DNA of 56,386 nucleotides, taken from NCBI GenBank assembly GCA_950054155.1, contig CATLOT010000024.1:1-56386 (forward strand), given 5' to 3'. Numbering within the stretch: position 1 is the first letter of the stretch; each line of letters opens with the position of its first letter. A model generated the notes under the pieces. That model had not been told where the DNA came from and ran no database searches. It was given only the letters and a program-made list of their open reading frames with translations. The stretch comes from an uncultured Bacteriovoracaceae bacterium. GTDB lineage: Bacteria; Bdellovibrionota; Bacteriovoracia; Bacteriovoracales; Bacteriovoracaceae. The translations under genes were made by a program, and so were the position numbers. Below, one piece after another: positions 43,259 to 50,634 of this stretch.

Positions 43259-43444
43259 TTATTTTGCAGTAGCTTCTGATTCAACTTCTTTAGCAACTTC
43301 AGTCTCTGCTACAACGTCAGCATTTCCATTACGACTCGCTTGGATCATTTCAGCACAATCAGTAACACTCTCTCCTACTTGTGAAGCAGCGATTGAAGAA
43401 GTCATTGTTAAGATCATACATGCAGTAAAAAGTAGTTTTTTCAT
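43259..43444 (-). CDS. Small secreted protein, paralogue of the product at 45050-45241
   Basis: 61 residues from the ATG at 43444 (GAGGAGAG upstream; the open frame extends to 43522, which lies upstream of the promoter). Signal peptide MKKLLFTACMILTMTSSIAA, then SQVGESVTDCAEMIQASRNGN and a Glu/Ala/Val-rich tail ending EATAK. The mature motif G-E-S-(x3)-D-C-(x3)-I-Q-x-S-R is shared with the protein at 45050-45241, so the two are paralogues. The single mature cysteine may form an intermolecular disulfide. It has a near-perfect sigma-54 promoter and its own terminator, so it is a single-gene, regulated transcript. Confidence 0.75.
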   Translation of the reverse strand: MKKLLFTACMILTMTSSIAASQVGESVTDCAEMIQASRNGNADVVAETEVAKEVESEATAK

Positions 43445-43480
43445 TTCTCTCTCCTCTTTTGTTTTAGTTGCTTTATATAG

Positions 43481-43497
43481 AAGCAAAGATAGTGCCA
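43481..43497 (-). promoter_or_regulatory. Sigma-54 promoter of the 61-residue secreted-protein gene
   Basis: Read on the minus strand: TGGCAC, TATCT, TTGCTT, matching TGGCAC-N5-TTGCW exactly. The transcript would start near 43471, 27 bases before the ATG at 43444. Confidence 0.75.
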
Positions 43498-43582
43498 ACT
43501 TTTTAGTTGTAAAAACAGGCACTTAAAAACCAATGAGTGAGTAAAGATTTTACTGTGTATAAACAATTGACGAAATTAGCCC

Positions 43583-44971
43583 TCAACCGAGCCAGGAGAG
43601 GAGCTTTCTTATCAATCCCAGCTTCCCTTTATAGGGAGGATAGCGCACGGGTAAGTCTAAAAATGTCCCTCGATGCATAATCGACTTGGTATGGCTGAAT
43701 GTATCGAAGCTCTTCTTGCCATGATAAGCACCCATACCACTAGCCCCTCGTCCGCCAAAAGGTAAGTGAGGGCTCGTTAAGTGCACGATGGAATCGTTAA
43801 TACATTGACCACCACTTGGAATCTCAGACACAAAGCGCTCAATGATGGTGTTACTGTCGCTGAAGAGGTATGCCGCTAAAGGGTTAGGTCTCTTAAAGAT
43901 CAGCTGCTTGGCCTCATCAAAGCTCTTAACTTTTACAAGGGGCAGAATCGGCCCAAAGATTTCATCTTCCATAACCTTTTTATGAAAGTCGGCTTTAACC
44001 AATGTTGGTTCAAGATAGAGGTCTTTTTGGTCCCCCTTTCCACCATGAAGAACATCTTCTGGATTAATTAAATCCAATAGTCTAGTGAAGTGGCGCTCAC
44101 TGATGATCCGTCCATAGTCTTCCGACATCTGGGGGTTATCCCCAAAGAACTCAGTAATATATTTTTTAAGGTTATCCACAAGTTCATCAAAGCGCGATTC
44201 GTGCACCAGGATATAATCTGGGGCCACACATGTTTGACCCGTGTTAAAAAACTTCCCCCAAACAATTCTCTTAGCGGCAAGAGAGATGTTATCCGCCTCT
44301 AAAACCAAACAGGGTGACTTTCCTCCCAATTCTAAAGTTACCGGACAAAGGTGTTTAGCTGCTTTTTCCATAACGATTCTGCCAACGCTCCCATTTCCCG
44401 TGTAAAAAATATGATCAAAAGGAAGATCGAGCAGTGCCTGAGTTTCCTCAACAGCCCCCTCGACAACAGACACCACATCAGAAGAAAAATAGCGGGGAAC
44501 AAGCTCTGCAATAACTTTAGATGTTGCTACTGCAATTTCAGAGGGCTTAAGGATCACGACATTCCCAGCAGCTAAAGCCCCAATCAAAGGAGACATCAGT
44601 AACTGAAAAGGATAATTCCACGGACTAATAATAAGAACCTTTCCTAGTGGCTCAGGACGCGTCCAGGACCATGCAGGAAATTGAAGGTGGGGGGCGAGAT
44701 GAAAACGCTTCTTCATCCACTTTTTTAAGCTTTTTAAAGTATGCTTAATTTCATTAATGGTAAAAAGAGTTTCGCTAATAGCCCCCTCAAACTCACTCTT
44801 ACCAAGATCCTCTCTCAGAGCGGCAATAATGCTCTTCTCGTTGTCCTCGATCAGTTTCTGGAGTGCCAATAGGTTATTTTTCCGGGCTTCATAAGAGGCC
44901 ATTACGCCCTTCTCAAAAGCAACCTTCTGCGATTCAAATATTGTGCTAATTTGCTCAAGTTCTGTATTCAA
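43583..44971 (-). CDS. Aldehyde dehydrogenase, class 3 / AlkH-like
   Basis: 462 residues from a TTG at 44971 with AAGGATAGG upstream. The open frame reaches 45004, but its first codons lie inside the terminator of the preceding gene, so that start is rejected. ALDH motifs: PLGKVLIISPWNYPFQL, GNVVILKPSE, FYTGNGSVGR, the glutamate in TLELGGKSP, the nucleophile cysteine in FFNTGQTC and LPFGGRGASGMGAYHGK. The short form with YPPYKGKLGLIRKLLSW at the C-terminus, hydrophobic and possibly membrane-binding, is typical of class 3 fatty or aromatic aldehyde dehydrogenases. It stands alone between two small secreted-protein genes. Confidence 0.88.
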   Translation of the reverse strand: MNTELEQISTIFESQKVAFEKGVMASYEARKNNLLALQKLIEDNEKSIIAALREDLGKSEFEGAISETLFTINEIKHTLKSLKKWMKKRFHLAPHLQFPAWSWTRPEPLGKVLIISPWNYPFQLLMSPLIGALAAGNVVILKPSEIAVATSKVIAELVPRYFSSDVVSVVEGAVEETQALLDLPFDHIFYTGNGSVGRIVMEKAAKHLCPVTLELGGKSPCLVLEADNISLAAKRIVWGKFFNTGQTCVAPDYILVHESRFDELVDNLKKYITEFFGDNPQMSEDYGRIISERHFTRLLDLINPEDVLHGGKGDQKDLYLEPTLVKADFHKKVMEDEIFGPILPLVKVKSFDEAKQLIFKRPNPLAAYLFSDSNTIIERFVSEIPSGGQCINDSIVHLTSPHLPFGGRGASGMGAYHGKKSFDTFSHTKSIMHRGTFLDLPVRYPPYKGKLGLIRKLLSWLG

Positions 44972-44984
44972 AAGACCTATCCTT

Positions 44985-45018
44985 AAAAAAGAAAAGTCCC
45001 ACAATCGTGGGACTTTTT
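44985..45018. terminator. Intrinsic terminator
   Basis: AAAAGTCCCAC (44992-45002), loop AATC, GTGGGACTTTT (45007-45017), followed on the minus strand by a T-run (44985-44990). It ends the 63-residue secreted-protein transcript immediately before the ribosome-binding site of the aldehyde dehydrogenase gene. Confidence 0.9.
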
Positions 45019-45049
45019 AACTAAAACAAAAATAGTATCTCTTTTTACA

Positions 45050-45241
45050 TTACTTTGCGCTAGCACCTTCATTATTTTCTTCGGCTTTGTCTACCGAAGC
45101 AGTGTTGTCTACTGTTTCTTGAAAACGGCTGCTTTGAATTGAGTCAACACAGTCTGCTTTCATACTTTCACCCATTTCCTCACCAGCGTAAGATACGTTA
45201 ATAAGTAAAATGGCCATCATTGCTAAAAATAAATTCTTCAT
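45050..45241 (-). CDS. Small secreted protein, paralogue of the product at 43259-43444
   Basis: 63 residues: signal peptide MKNLFLAMMAILLINVSYA, then GEEMGESMKADCVDSIQSSR and an Asp/Glu/Ala/Asn-rich tail ending GASAK. GES, DC and IQ-S-SR align with the paralogue at 43259-43444 and the C-terminal A-(T/S)-A-K is shared. GAGGGAGGTAAGAG precedes the ATG. It has its own sigma-54 promoter and terminator. Such acidic, signal-bearing micro-proteins are common in predatory bacteria of this group, but I know no function. Confidence 0.75.
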   Translation of the reverse strand: MKNLFLAMMAILLINVSYAGEEMGESMKADCVDSIQSSRFQETVDNTASVDKAEENNEGASAK

Positions 45242-45294
45242 CTCTTACCTCCCTCTAAACTAAGAGTTCATTTAAACTATTATGTTTATATAAG

Positions 45295-45311
45295 AAGCAA
45301 GTAGCGTGCCA
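45295..45311 (-). promoter_or_regulatory. Sigma-54 promoter of the 63-residue secreted-protein gene
   Basis: Read on the minus strand: TGGCAC, GCTAC, TTGCTT, an exact match to the consensus. The following bases (CTTATATAAAC) resemble those after the other site (CTATATAAAGC). Predicted start near 45285. Confidence 0.75.
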
Positions 45312-45393
45312 GACTTGGTCTTTTGATTTTAACTAGTTAAAGAGGTGTAAAAAGATGAAGCGCTTAATGCTTCATACAGTGTTTAAATTTTTG

Positions 45394-45426
45394 ACAAAAA
45401 AAAGCCGCTTCATTTGAAGCGGCTTT
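45394..45426 (-). terminator. Intrinsic terminator of the 70-residue secreted-protein gene
   Basis: Perfect 11-base inverted repeat AAAGCCGCTTC / GAAGCGGCTTT (45401-45411, 45416-45426), with a T-run on the minus strand from the A-run at 45396-45403. Confidence 0.88.
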
Positions 45427-45448
45427 GAAAAAGAAGATTTTTTTTACT

Positions 45449-45661
45449 TTATTGGACAGTACTTGTGTTATCTGAAGCATCAGCAGGGAGATTAGAACCA
45501 TCTCCATCCACATCTGATCCGGTACCTTGTACCACACACTCACCACATGTCGAATTAGGACCACAATTAGCTTGTTCACCTAATTGAGCATCGCCGTCCG
45601 CCATTGAGTAAGTACTTAAGCCCATTAGCATCATCATCATTAGTAGTTTTAATCCTTTCAT
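45449..45661 (-). CDS. Small secreted protein with two close cysteine pairs
   Basis: 70 residues from the ATG at 45661, preceded by a perfect AGGTGAT ribosome-binding site; a GTG nine bases earlier also keeps the frame. Signal peptide MKGLKLLMMMMLMGLSTYSMA, then DGDAQLGEQANCGPNSTCGECVVQG and a Asp/Ser/Gly-rich acidic tail. It shares genomic habit (short, secreted, own terminator) with the 61- and 63-residue proteins but has no clear sequence similarity to them and no sigma-54 site. It lies downstream of the YD-repeat gene on the same strand. Confidence 0.7.
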   Translation of the reverse strand: MKGLKLLMMMMLMGLSTYSMADGDAQLGEQANCGPNSTCGECVVQGTGSDVDGDGSNLPADASDNTSTVQ

Positions 45662-45723
45662 ATCGATCACCTGTGTTTGTGTTTTTTCTATTATCTCAAG
45701 TATTCGTTGTCGGTCCTACTTTT

Positions 45724-45752
45724 ACCCCAACTAGCTGAAATGCCGTTGGGGT
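45724..45752. repeat. Inverted repeat between the YD-repeat gene and the 70-residue protein gene
   Basis: ACCCCAAC (45724-45731) and GTTGGGGT (45745-45752) are exact reverse complements around 13 bases. No T-run follows on the minus strand, so it is more likely a leader-RNA hairpin or operator than a terminator. Confidence 0.5.
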
Positions 45753-45778
45753 GGGTGCCTCTAAAGTGAGGCGCTTTC

Positions 45779-47404
45779 TTACATATTCAGATTTACACCT
45801 GCTGGCTTAACAATAGCGAGCAGACTCTGAAAAGCTTGTGTCACCTGAAGAGCCATCTTGTGACCTTGCTTTGACTCTACCTTCTTGATCTCACCATAGT
45901 TGTCATAGGCAACGTTAATTTTTCCATGACCTTCCATTTTGATTTCAACAGGCTTACCAAGAGCGTTGTAAACAAAGCTTAGAGTTCTGTTCTTATTCGT
46001 CTTAGAATCTTTGTCGAACATCTTAGTGATGCGACCTTTTGTATCGTAGAAGAGCATCACTTGCTTACCTTTGTCGTTTGTCGCTTTCACAAGGTTCGCA
46101 CGACCATCGTAAGAAAAGTTCGTAACACCTTTATTGTTAACAACTTTAGTAATCTTGTTAAACTTTGGGTGGTAAGAAAGCTCTACGCTATCACCTTTTG
46201 AAGAGGCTTTCTTCGTGAGGAGCCCTTTCTTGTTATATTCAAAAGTCGTTGTGTTATTTCCACGTGTAATCTTAAGAGGAAGTGAACAACACTCAGAGTA
46301 AACGGTCTCAGTTTTGATTGAGTTGATCTCTGTTGCGATTCTATAAGTGTACTGAGATCCATCTGGACGAGTTTTGATTTCGTACTCGTACTTAGAAACC
46401 GATTTCTTACCACTTGGAGATGTTTTCGCAACAGTTGTCCAGTAGTGAAATTCAGGGTTCTTAGGGTTAGACTCATACTTATACTTTGTTGATTCACCAT
46501 TTCTTGAGATCACTTCTTCAACAAATTGTGTCTTAGGAGTGTATTTAATTTCTAGCTTAGACCCATCTGTGTAGCCAACAGAAGTCATATTGTGGTTACC
46601 ATCATATGTGTACTTGAACACATTTCCAGCAACATCTTTAGACTCCACAAGGTTATCTTCACGATACTTGTAGTGAGTTTTCTTATCACCTGAAGAGTAG
46701 ATATGCTTTACTTTACCGTCTGCGTACCACTCGAAGAAAAGTTGCTTTGCTTGGCTATCTTTAATTGAAACGAGGTTACCTTTTTTGTAATTGAGAGAAA
46801 CACTGTAACCATTCTTAGTAGACATCTTTACGAGTTTACCATCTTTGTTAAAGTATTCTTTTTTGCCATCGTTAAAAGCTCTCATGAAGCCCTTCTTTGT
46901 TTTAACGATCTTTTGCAGCCCTCTTACATTGGAAAAAAGCTCCGTACCTGCTGCAATCTTAGCCTGTACCTTGTACTTTCTCGCATAAGCTTGTCTCAAT
47001 TCAGCATCGTTCTTAAGTTTCCCTAAGAGATTCTTTGCCACGCCGTCATTAATAGCTGACTTCTTTCTGATTGCAGCGATAATATCTTGTGCTGCTTTAT
47101 CAGCATTTACTGCCGTTTTAGGAGTAAATCTTGTCAAAGCCCCTGAGCCATTTTCATGAACAACTACAGAACCGTCCGCAGACACTGTCACGTAAGTCTC
47201 ATAATCACTACCCCAGCCAAATCCAAACCAACCTTTCTCAGTCGACTTAGAGTTATTTGTTCGAGTAATCTCAAGATCCATTCCGCCACCGGGAACAATG
47301 ATATCCGTATAGGAAATATAAAAATTCCCATTTTTCAGATTCACCCCAGCAAATGCCATTGAAGGGATTAGTAATAAAAGTAACAACAGTTTCATAGCTC
47401 TCAT
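45779..47404 (-). CDS. Secreted YD-repeat (RHS-like) protein without a toxin domain
   Basis: 541 residues with a signal peptide (KLLLLLLLIPSMAFA). The N-terminal part (VNLKNGNFYISYTDIIVPGGGMDLEITRTNNS...GWFGFGWGSDYET) is the conserved head found before RHS repeats. From about residue 190 there are repeated YD-type units: FEWYADGKVKHI, FKYTYDGNHNMTSVGY, FEYNKKGLLTKKA, FSYDGRANLVKAT, LFYDTKGRITKMF, FVYNALGKPVEIK. The normal RHS core-end and variable C-terminal toxin are absent; it stops soon after the last repeat (KPAGVNLNM). It lies between the Tad operon and the small secreted genes. AAAGGA precedes the start. A role in attachment or host contact is a guess from context. Confidence 0.78.
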   Translation of the reverse strand: MRAMKLLLLLLLIPSMAFAGVNLKNGNFYISYTDIIVPGGGMDLEITRTNNSKSTEKGWFGFGWGSDYETYVTVSADGSVVVHENGSGALTRFTPKTAVNADKAAQDIIAAIRKKSAINDGVAKNLLGKLKNDAELRQAYARKYKVQAKIAAGTELFSNVRGLQKIVKTKKGFMRAFNDGKKEYFNKDGKLVKMSTKNGYSVSLNYKKGNLVSIKDSQAKQLFFEWYADGKVKHIYSSGDKKTHYKYREDNLVESKDVAGNVFKYTYDGNHNMTSVGYTDGSKLEIKYTPKTQFVEEVISRNGESTKYKYESNPKNPEFHYWTTVAKTSPSGKKSVSKYEYEIKTRPDGSQYTYRIATEINSIKTETVYSECCSLPLKITRGNNTTTFEYNKKGLLTKKASSKGDSVELSYHPKFNKITKVVNNKGVTNFSYDGRANLVKATNDKGKQVMLFYDTKGRITKMFDKDSKTNKNRTLSFVYNALGKPVEIKMEGHGKINVAYDNYGEIKKVESKQGHKMALQVTQAFQSLLAIVKPAGVNLNM

Positions 47405-47494
47405 GCAATAGTCCTTTTTTCCAAACAGACTTAATTATTTCTCTCTGATACTATTCGACTCATTTATGAAAAAGCTTTAGGAATTTTTACATCT

Positions 47495-48388
47495 CTAAGT
47501 CTTTATTTTTACTACTTTTAGAATAACCCAGAATCCAAAAGCATCGAGAGCGATAGCGACAATCGTCATAACAATGCCAAGAGGGTGTGTGACCATCAAT
47601 TTGATTGAATTGGGATCACTAGCGCCATAGATTCCCGCGATAGCAAAAGGCATACAAGCGATCGTAACCCCTTGAAACATACCTTGTGCGGTATAGGTAT
47701 CAACCTTTTGCTGAAGGCGGACCCTTTCACGAATAACGCTAACAATGGTGTCAAAGACCTCTGCAAGGTTACCACCAGTTTCGCGAAGAATATTAATCGA
47801 AGAAACAAACATATCATTATCTTCAGTAGGCACCCTCTTCGTGAGGTTTTCAAAGCACTCTTCAAGCGTAATACCAATTCTATTTTGCTGTAGGATTAAG
47901 CCGAACTCTTGGGAGATAGGTGGATTGAGCTCGTTAACAACCATACCTAAAGCTTGAGGAACAGAGAGACCTGCTCGAATACCGTTTGCCAGAAGAGTAA
48001 GGCCATCAACCATCTGCCCCTGGTATTGCTTAATCCTTCTTTGAACCATGTAATCTACAATTTTCTTGGGTATTCGAAAGGAAAGGACACCAACAATAAT
48101 GCCTATGACAAAGCCAAGAATCCAACTTATCCACAGACCAAAAAAGATCATAAAGAAACAAGAAAGGGACAGTGAAAAAATCAATAATCCCATTGTGAGT
48201 TTATCTGGATTGACCTCAATAAAAAGAAGCTCAAGCTTTTCTAAAATATAAGTTCTTGTTCCTAAGGTCTGGGCTTCAATCCAGTCAAAAATATTTACCG
48301 AATAACGTAAACAAAAGATAAAGATCAACAAGGCGATTATTATTAAAATCCCCTTCTGCCCGAAAATAACAGTAATGACATATGACAT
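47495..48388 (-). CDS. tadB: Tad pilus inner-membrane platform protein TadB
   Basis: 297 residues with hydrophobic helices at both ends and a GspF/T2SSF domain in between. The signature GLTLLANGIRAGLSVPQALGMVVNELNPPISQEF and EDNDMFVSSINILRETGGNLAEVFDTIVSVIRERVRLQQKV is that of TadB-type proteins. TadB normally pairs with TadC, but no tadC follows: the next gene is the YD-repeat protein. It ends the Tad operon, five bases after the TadZ-TadA fusion gene. Confidence 0.88.
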   Translation of the reverse strand: MSYVITVIFGQKGILIIIALLIFIFCLRYSVNIFDWIEAQTLGTRTYILEKLELLFIEVNPDKLTMGLLIFSLSLSCFFMIFFGLWISWILGFVIGIIVGVLSFRIPKKIVDYMVQRRIKQYQGQMVDGLTLLANGIRAGLSVPQALGMVVNELNPPISQEFGLILQQNRIGITLEECFENLTKRVPTEDNDMFVSSINILRETGGNLAEVFDTIVSVIRERVRLQQKVDTYTAQGMFQGVTIACMPFAIAGIYGASDPNSIKLMVTHPLGIVMTIVAIALDAFGFWVILKVVKIKT

Positions 48389-48393
48389 AACTC

Positions 48394-50634
48394 TTACGCC
48401 TTTTTCTTCTTAGGTGGTGCTCCGTTTGGTCTTTGTGGTCTTTGACCCGGCCTTTGACCTGGTCTTTGCCCCGGCTTCTTTTGCTGCCCCTCAGGTGGTG
48501 CAGCTTCTTTCTTAGGAGGCGGTGCCCCCTGAGCATTATTGAAGAGCCCTCGTGGGACGTTGTAACCCTTCTTTTCTAGGATTTCGATAAACTTAGGGAT
48601 GAAGCCTGTCGCTTGATACTCACCCTCAATTTTTCCATTCTTATCAAATCCTCTTTGATTATAAATAAAGATATCCTGAAGAATAACGACGTCCCCCTGC
48701 ATACCACCAAGTTCAGTAACATAAGTCACTCTTCTTGAACCATCATCAAGACGGGACTGTTGAATAATGAGGTGAACTGCATTTGAGATCATTTCACGAA
48801 TGGCCTTAGGCTCTAGACCTGCACCAGCATACTGAACAAGTGTCTCAATACGACCAATACATTCTCGAGGATTATTTGAGTGAACTGTCGTCATAGAACC
48901 TTCGTGCCCAGTTCCCATAGCCTGAAGCATATCAAGAGTCTCTCCACCACGACACTCCCCAACCACAATTCTATCTGGTCTCATTCTCAGCGTCTGTTTT
49001 ACCAAACAGCGAATATCAATTTCTCCATCACCTTCGAGTGAAGGTGGTCTCGTCTCAAGGCGAACAACGTGATCTTGAGGTAGATCAAGTTCAGCCGAGT
49101 CCTCACAAGTAATCACCCTTTCATTAGCAGGAATAAAGGATCCCAGAACGTTAATAAGGGTCGTCTTACCAGAACCAGTACCACCGGAAACGATAATATT
49201 CTTGTGGGCCTCAACGGCAATCCGAAGAAAGTCAGCCATGTTTTGAGTCATAGAATCAAACTTCACAAGATCTTTATAAGTAAGTCTGTTCTCAGGAAAT
49301 TTACGAATAGTAATCGTGCATCCATCAAGTGCACAAGGAGGAATGATGGCGTGAACCCTCGATCCATCCTTCAAACGAGCATCAACATAGGGTGTTTTTT
49401 CATCAATTCGACGTCCAATGGGCGCTACAATTCTTTCAATAACATTAAGAACCTGACGATCATTAGTGAAGGTAATATTGGATTTCTTAATTTTACCGCC
49501 GTGCTCATAATAGATTTTATCTGGACCAATAACCATGATCTCTGAACATTCTTTATCCGCAAGAAGATCCTCTAGAGGTCCAAGGCCTAGAGCTTCATCT
49601 AAAATCTCCTTAACAATCTGATTCATATCTTCACGACTGTTCAGGACACCCTTTGTGTCTTCTTTATTGAGAATATCGACGACAACTTTTTTGGTCTGCT
49701 CTTTTAAAATGACTTGCGCTTTAGGATCATCTTTATCAGTCTTCTTAAGATCCATCTCATCATAGAGACGACGATGAATTCTCGATTTAAGAGCACCCCA
49801 GGCATCGCCCTTTTCCTCGCCTCCTGCACTTCCCGCGGCACCAGTGCTCTTTTTTTGAACATCAGTCGGCTTATTGAGCCTAGCAAGGGTTTTAAGCACG
49901 TTCTTTTGAATAAGCTTTCTTACAGTCTCAGTGACTCCCTTTGCAAAGGCAGAGTTCTTATTGAGAACCATAATGGGCTTTTTCTGGTTAAGGGCAGAAA
50001 CACAAGTTTGATCATCTTTAGGAACTGTTGAGAAAACGGGCTTACCAATTGTCTTTCCCATCACCTCCGGTGTTACCGGATGACCCTTTTGAACCTGATT
50101 TCCAATGACGAGAATCATATCTTTTGGGAAGAGCATCGTAACAAGCTCTGAATAAAGACGCTTAGTTTGATTTAGTGCTAAGATGTCTGGCGTAACGACT
50201 AGAAAAATCGCCGTGCTATATTCAAGAGCCTTTAAAGTAAGAGGTGTTAGCTCACTCCCCCCATCAATAATAGTAAGAGGATAGAGATTGGGAGCTGCTT
50301 TAAGAAAAGCACCAAGCCCTTCACTATTGATGGCTGCAGATGCTGTTGGATCATCCGGCATACCAATATATTGAACACCTGAGGGGTGAGCTGTTAGAAA
50401 GGGCATAATCGAGCGCGGATCAATAGACCCACTAAACTCAGAGAGTTCTCTAACGCTTTTCTTAGACTTAATACCCGTAATAAAGTTCTGATCACCAGAA
50501 GCCTTTTGATCAAAGTCCATAAGCATGATCTTTGATCTTGTTTCAGCCGCATAAGCGAAGGCCATATTGGCAGCAATCTGAGATTTACCAACCCCACCTT
50601 TACCACCAATAATCGTAATTATATTTCCGGCCAT
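48394..50634 (-). CDS. Fused TadZ-TadA: ParA-like localisation domain plus pilus secretion ATPase
   Basis: 746 residues. Residues 1-250 are a MinD/ParA-like TadZ (CpaE) domain with the deviant Walker A KGGVGKS at 12-18. Residues 275-690 are a complete TadA (CpaF) ATPase: GPDKIYYEHGGKI, the Walker A GGTGSGKTT at 484-492, EDSAELDLPQDHVVRLETRPPS, RMRPDRIVVGECRGGETLDMLQAMGTGHEGSMTTVHSN (Walker B and His box). The last 45 residues are Pro/Gln/Lys-rich with GQRP repeats. In most Tad loci these are two genes; here one chain ties pole localisation to assembly power. It sits directly after the secretin gene (adjacent, no gap). Confidence 0.9.
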   Translation of the reverse strand: MAGNIITIIGGKGGVGKSQIAANMAFAYAAETRSKIMLMDFDQKASGDQNFITGIKSKKSVRELSEFSGSIDPRSIMPFLTAHPSGVQYIGMPDDPTASAAINSEGLGAFLKAAPNLYPLTIIDGGSELTPLTLKALEYSTAIFLVVTPDILALNQTKRLYSELVTMLFPKDMILVIGNQVQKGHPVTPEVMGKTIGKPVFSTVPKDDQTCVSALNQKKPIMVLNKNSAFAKGVTETVRKLIQKNVLKTLARLNKPTDVQKKSTGAAGSAGGEEKGDAWGALKSRIHRRLYDEMDLKKTDKDDPKAQVILKEQTKKVVVDILNKEDTKGVLNSREDMNQIVKEILDEALGLGPLEDLLADKECSEIMVIGPDKIYYEHGGKIKKSNITFTNDRQVLNVIERIVAPIGRRIDEKTPYVDARLKDGSRVHAIIPPCALDGCTITIRKFPENRLTYKDLVKFDSMTQNMADFLRIAVEAHKNIIVSGGTGSGKTTLINVLGSFIPANERVITCEDSAELDLPQDHVVRLETRPPSLEGDGEIDIRCLVKQTLRMRPDRIVVGECRGGETLDMLQAMGTGHEGSMTTVHSNNPRECIGRIETLVQYAGAGLEPKAIREMISNAVHLIIQQSRLDDGSRRVTYVTELGGMQGDVVILQDIFIYNQRGFDKNGKIEGEYQATGFIPKFIEILEKKGYNVPRGLFNNAQGAPPPKKEAAPPEGQQKKPGQRPGQRPGQRPQRPNGAPPKKKKA

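Noticed and set aside
45364-45579. 71-codon frame overlapping the terminator of the 70-residue secreted protein
   Set aside because: It reads through the terminator hairpin and lies out of frame over a gene with a clear signal peptide and ribosome-binding site.
47405-47494. Possible flagellar sigma-28 promoter before the YD-repeat gene (TAAA-N16-GTCGAATA)
   Set aside because: Only five of eight bases of the -10 match and the spacing is off by one.
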